Assembly: GCA_001824645.1 (NCBI GenBank)
Contig: MHYD01000020.1
Location: 35,034 to 42,068 of the forward strand
Source: Planctomycetes bacterium RBG_13_46_10
Lineage (GTDB): Bacteria; Planctomycetota; Phycisphaerae; Sedimentisphaerales; Anaerobacaceae
DNA length: 7,035 bases
Reading direction: 5' to 3'
The notes under the pieces are model-generated. The model searched no databases. It was given only the letters and a program-made list of their open reading frames with translations, and was not told the origin of the DNA. Within the stretch, counting starts at the first letter, position 1. Every line of letters starts with the position of its first letter. Shown here in pieces: positions 1 through 5,985 of this stretch. The translations under genes and the position numbers were made by a program.

Positions 1-154
1 TTGCGATTTCATCGTAAGACTTAAACTTAGAAAGCCCTTTGAAGTCCATCACTCTTGTCATCGCTGCCGTCAAAGTTGTTTTGCCGTGGTCGACGTGACC
101 AATGGTTCCAACATTTACGTGTGGTTTTGTCCGTTCGAATATCGCCTTAGCCAT
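1..154 (-). CDS. tuf: Elongation factor Tu, N-terminal 51 residues (cut by window edge)
   Basis: EF-Tu is the GTPase that brings aminoacyl-tRNA to the ribosomal A site. Only the first 51 codons are inside the window and the rest lies off the left edge. The translation opens MAKAIFERTKPHVNVGTIGH, the near-universal EF-Tu start, and the G1/P-loop GHVDHGKT is complete at residues 19-26. It ends in a stretch (AAMTRVMDFKG, then KFKSYDEIA) that corresponds to the variable segment before switch I. The ATG start is supported by a strong Shine-Dalgarno, GGAGGT at 170..165, 10 bases upstream. A tRNA-Thr gene lies 156 bases upstream on the same strand. The tRNA and tuf are probably cotranscribed, with tRNA processing freeing the tuf mRNA, as described for thrT-tufB in E. 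coli. No convincing separate tuf promoter is visible. Identification is essentially certain; whether this is the only tuf copy cannot be told. Confidence 0.97.
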   Translation of the reverse strand, partial: MAKAIFERTKPHVNVGTIGHVDHGKTTLTAAMTRVMDFKGLSKFKSYDEIA

Positions 155-310
155 TTTAATATAGACCTCCAATATGCCAGGTTAATATTATTTTCTTGTC
201 CATAGCTCAAATAACTTACCTACAAACTGCCTTCAAACTTCTATAAATCAGTCTCACCCCCAAAATATTATATAGTTTGCAAGCAATCCAAGCTCGACCT
301 ACTTACATTT

Positions 311-383
<73 letters not shown>

Positions 384-493
384 AGAATAAAATTCCCATT
401 TAAATGCTGCGACAAAACATCTAAAAAAGCAAATTAGTCCAATGCTCTTTTGTATACAGACAATATATCCTGCTTCGGTTTTCTCCTGCATAA

Positions 494-508
494 CTTCATA
501 CTATGAAG
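494..508. repeat. Short perfect inverted repeat in tRNA-tuf leader
   Basis: CTTCATA and TATGAAG flank a single C, giving a perfect 7-base inverted repeat. It lies downstream of the candidate promoter at 552-581 and so would be in the untranslated leader of the tRNA-Thr/tuf transcript. As RNA the loop is too tight for all seven pairs, so a 5-pair stem is more realistic. It could equally be a protein-binding site or chance in A/T-rich DNA. Confidence 0.35.
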
Positions 509-551
509 GAAAAAGCCCAATTTTTCAGCCCAACATTAGTATAAACAGATT

Positions 552-581
552 ATAATACAAGAATTGCCCCAAGAACTGCAA
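552..581 (-). promoter_or_regulatory. Candidate sigma70-type promoter for tRNA-Thr/tuf
   Basis: On the minus strand a -35-like TTGCAG (581..576) is followed after 18 bases by TATTAT (557..552). An overlapping better -10 match, TATAAT (554..549), lacks a well-spaced -35. Transcription would start near 545 and give a leader of about 160 bases before the tRNA. T-rich tracts just upstream of the -35 resemble an UP element, fitting a stable-RNA promoter. The call is by inspection only; the -35 is imperfect. Confidence 0.4.
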
Positions 582-697
582 ACACAAAAAAGGTAAAAAC
601 AAAAAAAATTTTAAAAATTTTCGCTTTTTTTCAAAAATTAACCTAATAAAACAAAAACATTGTTCAAAACATAACTATATCAAACACAAAGCGTATA

Positions 698-2950
698 TCA
701 ATCGCCGGCATCCTTCAATTTTTCATTGTCTTCTGCCTTGTTAATTCTAAAACGTTCGGCCCAGCTTTTCATTTGCTGAAGCCATTTAGACCTTGCCGTA
801 AGAGCATCTATTTTAATTCTACTCAGCGCTTCCAGGGCAACATTAGGGTCAACACTGCCTTCCGGGGCGCTTAAATAATTATCAATTGAACGCACCACCA
901 TATTATTGGCGTCCAAGTCCTTTTGCAGCAAGCAATTTGTCACCAAATTAACTGCAAGGTCCACTTTTGACCACCGCAAATATACATTAACCAGCTTCGA
1001 CAAAATCACCTCTTTTTCCTCTGCCGACTGCGCTGCTTCATTTAATCTGCCCAGGTAATCAGCCGCCCTCTCAAACTGACCTGTTTCAATATAAAGCTCC
1101 GCCAACATCTCTCTTATGTTTTTCAGGACTTTCGGCTTGCTTTCACCTATTTTTCGGTCTGTTAATTCAAGAAAAGCAATCTGTTGCTCGTCAGACAGCC
1201 CGATTGAACTCTTTTCCGAGAAAAATCTATCTATCCACTCGCTCAAAACACTTACATCAGAACCATTGAATATTTTCATCATCGCCTGCCAGGCATTTTT
1301 ATCATCCGCAGTTGTGCCGACTTTTTCTGCCAGCCAAGTCAAGTCTTCTTTAGCACCGACTTCACCGGCAAGGTCTATTAACTTCCTTCTTATAATCAAA
1401 CTTGGGTCGTTGACAAAATCTTTTCTCAACATCTTTAGGGCACTTGCTTTATCAATATAGATAAGCCCATCCACCGCCGCTTCGCGAACTCGATCAGTCT
1501 TATCATTTAATGATTTTTCAAACAAGTGCCTGAATAGCTTTCTTGCTGACACATTTTGAGTGTTTTGGGGTGCACAGAGCCCTGCCATTATGCTAAGCAG
1601 CTCGCCACGCATGGGCCCGCTGGTTTCTTTGTCCTGCTGATTAAATTTTTCCGCCAATAAACCAAGATATTTTTCAACCTCAGCAGACACTAAACCGTTC
1701 TGCTCAAGCAGTCTTTTCAAAACTTCTGCGCCTTTCTGGACCTTTTTAGAATCATTCTCATTAAGATATTTGACCACCCAATCCAGAGCCTGTTTTCTTA
1801 TCTCTTCGGGAATCTTCGTATTCGGATTAAGCGGAAAGGCGTAACCGAGCGCTCCAAACAATTCCATTTGAACCATTTCATTCTTTTCGACATCCAGTTG
1901 AGCCAAGAGATTCTGAGCCGGAATTACGCCACCCATCAAAGAAAGCAATTGAGCTGTTTTTAGTCGAACATCTCTGTTCTGGTCAGATATAAGATTCGCA
2001 AGGATAGGTCCAACCTCCCCCGGCAGTTTCGGATTAGGCCGGGTCCCCACCCTGTCCTGGCGCACCTTTTCCAAAGCCCATAGTCTGATTATCGTCTCCT
2101 GGTCACGCAAATGCTCGACTAAAAACTGGCTCCTGGCGGCATCATCATTAATAGTCAGATATATTTTATCCAGCGCTGTGCGGTATCGTTCCCGCCATGA
2201 ATTCAATTCGGTTTCCAACCGACGTATTTCTGTTTCCCTGCGAAGAATCCTATCCCTTAAAAATGCCTCAGGTCCCTGGCGTTGAAGCTCATTTATTACC
2301 TCTTTACGGGCATCAGGACTATCTGCCACAGGGATGCCCAGAGAAGACAGGGCATTTCCTGCCGCGGCATAGACCTGAATCTCAGGATCTCCAAGCAGCT
2401 CTACAAGTTTCAATACCGCCGTCATATCAGGATAAAGCCTCAATGCATATATTGCATTCAATCTCGCTGTGACCGGTAACGATACATTTGTTGCTGTACC
2501 TTCAAGAGGTTCTTTTATCTGCTCATACTTAAAAATCAAGGTTGCTTCAGCGGCTAATTTGGCACCTGTTGTATTATCATTAGTTAATATCTCAATCAAA
2601 GGCTGAATAAAATCTTCCTTATTACTCACAGACTTCTGTTCCACGCGTGTCTGGCTTAGCGCTTTGCATACAGCCGCTCGAGCTGAAGCATTTTCACCCT
2701 GTTTTAACGCATCGATTAGGATTTTTCTGGCAAGCGAATTTTCATAAAACAACATTACAGAAGCAGCTTTTATGCGAATTTCCTCGCTGGTTCCCTTGAG
2801 AAGGGATTCCCTGTTAATATCTAACTGCTCATCAGGCTTGACCTCCGCAGCTATATTATCCGGCAGCAATTGAGAATTATCCTGGCTAAAACCTGTTTGT
2901 AGCAATGTTATTATAAGCAATATTATCGGAAACAACTGTTTTACGCCCAT
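698..2950 (-). CDS. Secreted HEAT-repeat protein with coiled coil and TPR-like C-terminus, function unknown
   Basis: This 750-residue protein is not one I can name. I chose the ATG at 2950: GAGGT at 2962..2958 sits 7 bases upstream, and the protein then opens with a clean signal peptide (K4, hydrophobic stretch 6-19, probable signal peptidase I cut after GFS at 22). A TTG six codons upstream has a GGAG only 4 bases away and is less likely. There is no lipobox cysteine. Residues about 45-205 form helical HEAT-like pairs (for example EEIRIKAASVMLFYENSLAR). Residues 230-262 are a charged coiled-coil segment (RRETEIRRLETELNSWRERY). HEAT-like helices resume at about 275-345 and continue to about 545 (DQNRDVRLKTAQLLSLMGG; DKTDRVREAAVDGLIYIDKA). 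Residues 610-675 look TPR-like (AELYIETGQFERAADYLGRL). The mature protein should be periplasmic or surface-associated, probably a protein-binding scaffold; no catalytic motif is visible. It follows xerD but has its own promoter, so it is probably a separate unit. Confidence 0.85.
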   Translation of the reverse strand: MGVKQLFPIILLIITLLQTGFSQDNSQLLPDNIAAEVKPDEQLDINRESLLKGTSEEIRIKAASVMLFYENSLARKILIDALKQGENASARAAVCKALSQTRVEQKSVSNKEDFIQPLIEILTNDNTTGAKLAAEATLIFKYEQIKEPLEGTATNVSLPVTARLNAIYALRLYPDMTAVLKLVELLGDPEIQVYAAAGNALSSLGIPVADSPDARKEVINELQRQGPEAFLRDRILRRETEIRRLETELNSWRERYRTALDKIYLTINDDAARSQFLVEHLRDQETIIRLWALEKVRQDRVGTRPNPKLPGEVGPILANLISDQNRDVRLKTAQLLSLMGGVIPAQNLLAQLDVEKNEMVQMELFGALGYAFPLNPNTKIPEEIRKQALDWVVKYLNENDSKKVQKGAEVLKRLLEQNGLVSAEVEKYLGLLAEKFNQQDKETSGPMRGELLSIMAGLCAPQNTQNVSARKLFRHLFEKSLNDKTDRVREAAVDGLIYIDKASALKMLRKDFVNDPSLIIRRKLIDLAGEVGAKEDLTWLAEKVGTTADDKNAWQAMMKIFNGSDVSVLSEWIDRFFSEKSSIGLSDEQQIAFLELTDRKIGESKPKVLKNIREMLAELYIETGQFERAADYLGRLNEAAQSAEEKEVILSKLVNVYLRWSKVDLAVNLVTNCLLQKDLDANNMVVRSIDNYLSAPEGSVDPNVALEALSRIKIDALTARSKWLQQMKSWAERFRINKAEDNEKLKDAGD

Positions 2951-2957
2951 TTGGATG

Positions 2958-2962
2958 ACCTC
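2958..2962 (-). promoter_or_regulatory. Ribosome binding site that fixes the HEAT-protein start
   Basis: GAGGT on the minus strand lies 7 bases before the ATG at 2950. This spacing is better than the GGAG (2976..2973) that would serve the alternative TTG at 2968 with only 4 bases between. It supports the 750-residue form, in which the signal peptide begins MGVKQLF. Confidence 0.55.
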
Positions 2963-2994
2963 GAACAAAAATCTCCAATCAAAGCCGCAATAAG

Positions 2995-3024
2995 ATAATA
3001 AACTTGAAATCCCACCAAAGTCAA
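2995..3024 (-). promoter_or_regulatory. Sigma70-type promoter of the HEAT-repeat gene
   Basis: On the minus strand TTGACT (3024..3019) is separated by 18 bases from TATTAT (3000..2995), or by 17 bases from the overlapping TTATTA. Five of six -35 bases and five of six -10 bases match consensus. Transcription would start near 2988, giving a leader of about 38 bases before the ATG at 2950. Its position between xerD and the HEAT gene indicates independent expression of the latter. Confidence 0.6.
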
Positions 3025-3052
3025 CCTGTTAAAGATATTTTTAAATTTATAA

Positions 3053-3068
3053 CTGCGATTTATCGCAG
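3053..3068 (-). terminator. Hairpin after xerD, possible intrinsic terminator
   Basis: A perfect inverted repeat, CTGCGAT-TT-ATCGCAG on the plus strand, lies 14 bases past the xerD stop. As minus-strand RNA it gives a 6-pair G/C-rich stem with a UAAA loop, followed by TTATAAATTTAAAAAT. The downstream tract is A/U-rich but not a clean U-run, so termination may be partial. The position between xerD and the promoter of the next gene fits a terminator. Confidence 0.45.
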
Positions 3069-3082
3069 GATTTCCTTATATT

Positions 3083-4027
3083 TTAAGGCCTCGGATGGAA
3101 TTTCTTATGAATACCTCGCAATCTTTCGTGGTCAACGTGTGTATAAATCTGAGTGGTAGCAATATCAACATGACCGAGCATTTCCTGAACACTACGCATG
3201 TCGGCACCGCCGGCCAGCAGGTGCGTCGCGAAACAATGCCTTAGAGTATGCACCGTAAGATTTCGCGGCATGCCTGCACGAACAGCGTATTTTTTAACTA
3301 ATCTCCAGATTTCAATACGACTCAAGGCCCTGCCTGTTCGTGACAGCAGCAGAAAATCTGCACTTACCGGCTTTGCCAACCTAGACCGGCCGCCGGGCAT
3401 CCTCAAATACTCAACTGTAGCTGCAATGGCAGCCTTGCCCAGTGGTATTACCCGTTCCTTGTGGCCCTTACCCATACAACGAAGGTAGCCTATATCGAGA
3501 TTTAAATCCGTTGTTTTTAAGCCCGCCAGCTCACTGGCTCGGACACCGGTGGCATAAAGCAGCTCAAGCATTGATTTGTCACGCAGATAAAAAGGCTCTT
3601 GAGGTTGCGGTGCGTTTAGAAGATCGATTACCTGCCGCTTATTACAGACTATCGGAAGTTTTTGCCATAACTTCGGACTTTCAATAGTACAACCCATGTC
3701 GTCTTCGACAAGGTTCATTAGCTTTGCATACCGCAGCAGCATTCTTATCGCAACAAGGCAACGCTTAATGGAGCCTTCACCCATCTGATTGGCGGTTAGA
3801 ATCCGCAAATAGCTTCGTATAAGTACAGGGTCTATCTGCCGCAAGTTATAAATATTACAAGATTTACAATACTGTTGAAAGCTTTTTAAATCTCGGCCGT
3901 ATGCCAAAATTGTATTATCGGAAAGCCCCCCCTCAACAATTAGATAATCGAGAAAATCTTTTACGCTCTGCCCAAGAGGAAGTGCCAATATTTTTTTGCC
4001 AACAGATTGTCTCTGCGCAGAAAGCAT
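3083..4027 (-). CDS. xerD: Tyrosine site-specific recombinase XerD (chromosome dimer resolution)
   Basis: XerD cuts and rejoins DNA with XerC at dif sites, under FtsK control, to resolve chromosome dimers at division. With the ATG at 4027 the protein has 314 residues, close to the usual 295-300. An N-terminal SAM-like DNA-binding domain spans about residues 20-105 (QSVKDFLDYL, LSDNTILAYGRDLKSF). The catalytic domain has the full tyrosine-recombinase set: R163 (ATGVRASEL), K187 (GKGHKER), H260 and R263 (HTLRH), H286 (LGH) and nucleophile Y295 (TQIYTHV). The C-terminus, RLRGIHKKFHPRP, resembles XerD (RLRxLHxxHHPR) more than XerC. The frame stays open upstream to a TTG at 4120, adding 31 residues. 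Neither start has a good Shine-Dalgarno, so the N-terminus is uncertain. It is divergent from the PurF-like gene. It could in principle be another Xer-type integrase, but no mobile element surrounds it. Confidence 0.92.
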   Translation of the reverse strand: MLSAQRQSVGKKILALPLGQSVKDFLDYLIVEGGLSDNTILAYGRDLKSFQQYCKSCNIYNLRQIDPVLIRSYLRILTANQMGEGSIKRCLVAIRMLLRYAKLMNLVEDDMGCTIESPKLWQKLPIVCNKRQVIDLLNAPQPQEPFYLRDKSMLELLYATGVRASELAGLKTTDLNLDIGYLRCMGKGHKERVIPLGKAAIAATVEYLRMPGGRSRLAKPVSADFLLLSRTGRALSRIEIWRLVKKYAVRAGMPRNLTVHTLRHCFATHLLAGGADMRSVQEMLGHVDIATTQIYTHVDHERLRGIHKKFHPRP

Positions 4028-4177
4028 ATCTTTGCCCGCCGACTTCGATGAATCTGCCCTGATTTCAACGAGCCTGCCGCAGCATAGAAGCTCAAAGCCG
4101 GGCAAGCTAAGTTGAATCAAGAGCTCAATCGCGTCATTCAGAAACCGACCCAGGTCACGAATGGTGGTTGATTATTC

Positions 4178-4189
4178 ACAATGCATTGT
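4178..4189. repeat. 12-base perfect palindrome, possible operator
   Basis: ACAATGCATTGT is a perfect palindrome (6-base half sites, no spacer) in the xerD/purF-like divergent region, about 150 bases upstream of the xerD ATG and about 160 bases upstream of the plus-strand promoter. It could bind a dimeric regulator, but it occurs only once here and no regulator gene is adjacent. Chance is a real possibility. Confidence 0.3.
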
Positions 4190-4345
4190 AAGTTTCTATA
4201 ATTAATATCGGCATTCGGATGATTTAACCTTTAGCTAACCGCAGGAGCAAAAATCACAATCTCCTTACAGAAATTGCAAGCGTCTAATGCCATGTGCCGC
4301 CGTCTATAAACACGTAACAAATACCCTGCTTTTTAGGAAACCTGC

Positions 4346-4373
4346 TTGAACATTAGGGAATATATCATATAAT
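4346..4373 (+). promoter_or_regulatory. Sigma70-type promoter of the PurF-like gene
   Basis: TTGAAC (4346-4351) is followed after 16 bases by a perfect TATAAT (4368-4373), in A/T-rich DNA. Transcription would begin near 4380, giving a leader of about 72 bases before the ATG at 4453. This is among the best promoter matches in the window. Confidence 0.62.
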
Positions 4374-4391
4374 ATATAGCACATTAAACTT

Positions 4392-4433
4392 TCGGTTATG
4401 GAGTCAGGCCTCAAACCGATCTGCTTGGCAGGT
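4392..4433 (+). promoter_or_regulatory. Two adjacent RNA hairpins in the PurF-like leader
   Basis: Almost the whole leader can fold. The first hairpin pairs TCGGTT (4392-4397) with AACCGA (4414-4419), and inside it GAG (4401-4403) with CTC (4410-4412) around a 6-base loop. The second pairs CTGC (4421-4424) with GCAG (4428-4431) around a 3-base loop, extendable by a G-U and an A-U pair, although the A-U pair would compete with the first stem for A4419. The Shine-Dalgarno AAAGGAG (4439-4445) begins only a few bases further on. I do not recognise a known purine, PRPP or glutamine riboswitch, and there is no terminator-like T-run. The structure may stabilise the mRNA, tune ribosome access, or mean nothing. 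Confidence 0.4.
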
Positions 4434-4452
4434 CTCATAAAGGAGTTGAGAT

Positions 4453-5943
4453 ATGAGCGGTATCTTCGGAGTTGTTTCAAGAGAAGATTGTGCGGAATCT
4501 CTTTTCTACGGCACAGATTATCATTCACACCTCGGAACAGAATACGGCGGCCTGGCGGTTCTCGGTACAGACTTCGAGCGCCACATAAGAGATGTAAGCC
4601 AGAGCCAGTTCAAGTCGAAATTTTACGATGATTATAAAGGCATGAAAGGCAACAAAGGCATCGGTGTCATCAGTGCCTCCGAGGAACAGCCCATTTACCT
4701 GCGGTCGAAATTCGGACCTTTCTGTATTGCTACCAATGGGAGGATTGAAAACGCCGAAGAGCTCACAGAGAAAATGCTGGAGAAAGGAATATCTTTTAGC
4801 GAAATGAGCAAAAAAACCGTCAATGTCACGGAATTGATAGCAAAGATAATCAGCCAGGGAAGCAGCCTGATAAACGGCATAGAGAATTTGTTTGACGTTA
4901 TAGAGGGCTCCTGCTCGCTTTTATTACTCAACAAAGACGGCATTTACGCAGCAAGAGACAGATTCGGATACACACCGCTTATCATCGGCAAACGTAAAGA
5001 CGCCTGGGCAATTACAAGTGAAACATGCGCTTTTCCAAATAACAGCTTCGATATTATAAAATACATTGAGCCGGGAGAGATAATCCTTATAAACGAAGAG
5101 GGTATGGTGCAGAAAAAAAAACCGACAGAAGATAATATAAGCCAAATCTGCGCATTTCTCTGGATTTATACCGGTTTTCCCGCGTCAAGCTACGATGGAA
5201 TAAATGTGGAAATTGTCAGAGAAAGATGCGGCCGCTACCTTGCAAAGCACGATAAAGATATAGATGTTGACCTGGTTACAGGAGTACCTGATTCCGGTAT
5301 CGCACATGGTTTAGGCTATTCAATGGAGTCCGGTAAGCCCTTCAGGCGTCCTCTTGTTAAATATACGCCGGGTTACGGTAGAAGTTACACACCGCCTTCC
5401 CAAGAGATTCGCGACCACATCGCGAAGATGAAGCTCATCGCAATCAAAGAGGTAATCGAAGGTAATAGCATTGTTGTATGTGAGGATTCCATTGTACGGG
5501 GAACACAACTGAAAAACTATACTATAAAGAAACTTTGGGATTACGGTGCAAAACAAATACATTTGAGACCAGCCTGTCCGCCCCTGATATTTCCATGCAG
5601 GTTCAATCTCTCCACGCGCTCGCCCAAAGAGCTTGCTGCCCGTAATGCCATTAAAGAGCTCCAAGGCCGTGACGTGGAGGATGTGTCGGAATACGTTGAC
5701 CACAATTCCGAGAAACACAAAAAGATGGTGGAATATATCTCGAAGGATTTAGGCGTCACAACGCTTCGATATCAGACCGTGGATGACATGATTAAAGCCA
5801 TCGGACGACCTAAAGATAAACTCTGCCTTTATTGCTGGACCGGCGAATGTCCAAAATCGAGATGTTTAAAACCAGCGATAGATATAGTGGATATAAAAAA
5901 GCCTTCCGCGAAGGAAGTTATAAAAGAAAAACCTACTCGATAG
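4453..5943 (+). CDS. PurF-like amidophosphoribosyltransferase with Ser in place of the catalytic Cys
   Basis: PurF makes phosphoribosylamine from PRPP and glutamine, the first step of purine synthesis. This 496-residue protein matches PurF end to end: Ntn glutaminase fold (about 1-220) then a type I phosphoribosyltransferase (about 240-450). The ATG has AAAGGAG 7 bases upstream. The PRPP loop is EDSIVRGT (344-351, Glu for the first Asp), with GVPDSG (277-282) and GRSYTPPSQ (309-317). Four cysteines match the B. subtilis [4Fe-4S] ligands: C233, C382, C458 and C461; C466 and C471 are extra. The oddity is the glutaminase site. The N-terminus is MSGIFGVV, where the catalytic Cys (Met-Cys-Gly) is Ser2. 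The RYxTAG loop carrying the glutamine-binding Arg is missing (GIGVISASEEQP, 69-80), and the SDTE Asp is Val125. N95-G96 remain. Normal glutaminase activity is therefore doubtful. It could use free ammonia, take nitrogen from a partner, or be a divergent paralogue. No pur genes adjoin it. Fold confidence is high, activity confidence low. Confidence 0.9.
   Translation: MSGIFGVVSREDCAESLFYGTDYHSHLGTEYGGLAVLGTDFERHIRDVSQSQFKSKFYDDYKGMKGNKGIGVISASEEQPIYLRSKFGPFCIATNGRIENAEELTEKMLEKGISFSEMSKKTVNVTELIAKIISQGSSLINGIENLFDVIEGSCSLLLLNKDGIYAARDRFGYTPLIIGKRKDAWAITSETCAFPNNSFDIIKYIEPGEIILINEEGMVQKKKPTEDNISQICAFLWIYTGFPASSYDGINVEIVRERCGRYLAKHDKDIDVDLVTGVPDSGIAHGLGYSMESGKPFRRPLVKYTPGYGRSYTPPSQEIRDHIAKMKLIAIKEVIEGNSIVVCEDSIVRGTQLKNYTIKKLWDYGAKQIHLRPACPPLIFPCRFNLSTRSPKELAARNAIKELQGRDVEDVSEYVDHNSEKHKKMVEYISKDLGVTTLRYQTVDDMIKAIGRPKDKLCLYCWTGECPKSRCLKPAIDIVDIKKPSAKEVIKEKPTR
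5895..5914 (-). terminator. Intrinsic terminator of ndk, inside the 3' end of the PurF-like gene
   Basis: On the minus strand CCTTC-GCG-GAAGG (5914..5902) forms a 5-pair G/C-rich stem with a 3-base loop, followed by C and six T residues (5900..5895). That is a compact intrinsic terminator. It lies 72 bases past the ndk stop, within the C-terminal codons of the convergent PurF-like gene, where the protein reads KKPSAKE. On the plus strand the same hairpin is followed by TTATAAAAG, so it would terminate only the minus-strand transcript. Confidence 0.55.
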
Positions 5944-5985
5944 AATATAATTTAATCTTTCGCCAGCCAAGCTTTGATATTTACG

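Larger units (their letters stand above)
384..697. other. A/T-rich intergenic region upstream of tRNA-Thr
   Basis: This 314-base gap contains no gene I can support. It is very A/T-rich, with long A and T tracts between about 586 and 660. On the minus strand these tracts lie just upstream of a candidate promoter, where an UP element would be expected for a strongly expressed tRNA/tuf operon. The same tracts are the only terminator-like material after the HEAT-repeat gene that ends at 698. They could form an all-A/T hairpin followed by T residues, but there is no G/C-rich stem. A perfect inverted repeat sits at 494-508. A short direct repeat of AGCCCAA occurs at 514-520 and 527-533 and is probably chance. 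Confidence 0.6.
4028..4452. other. Divergent intergenic region between xerD and the PurF-like gene
   Basis: The gap is 425 bases, or 332 if the longer XerD start at 4120 is real. On the right it holds a clear plus-strand promoter (4346-4373) and a structured leader (4392-4433). A 12-base perfect palindrome lies at 4178-4189. AGGAG (4243-4247) and CTCCT (4261-4265) could form a weak 5-pair hairpin with a 13-base loop. CCTGCTT occurs at 4325-4331 and 4341-4347, the second overlapping the -35. I could not find a convincing xerD promoter on the minus strand. The short open frames crossing this region lack ribosome binding sites and look random. Confidence 0.6.

Noticed and set aside
267..295. TATAAT on the minus strand (272..267) as a separate tuf promoter
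   Set aside because: The -10 is perfect, but the hexamer at proper spacing is GAGCTT, and TTGGAT is only 13 bases away, so a promoter here is not convincing.
596..640. All-A/T inverted sequences as a terminator for the HEAT-repeat gene
   Set aside because: A and T tracts can always be paired; there is no G/C stem, so I kept this only as a remark in the intergenic entry.
1116..1460. 114-codon plus-strand open frame
   Set aside because: Antisense to the HEAT-repeat gene, no ribosome binding site, composition explained by the complementary strand.
2197..2479. Two overlapping plus-strand open frames of 91 and 65 codons
   Set aside because: Antisense to the HEAT-repeat gene in two different frames; no initiation signals.
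3198..3687. Plus-strand open frames of 96 and 81 codons
   Set aside because: Antisense to the catalytic domain of XerD.
4121..4345. A dif-like XerCD site or small RNA gene in the divergent region
   Set aside because: No pair of 11-base arms resembling dif and no promoter-terminator pair enclosing a stable structure were found.
4304..4631. Short open frames on both strands around the start of the PurF-like gene
   Set aside because: They overlap the promoter, leader and first codons of a well-supported gene in other frames and have no ribosome binding sites.
5320..5759. Minus-strand open frames of 132 and 72 codons
   Set aside because: Antisense to the phosphoribosyltransferase domain, including the PRPP loop region.
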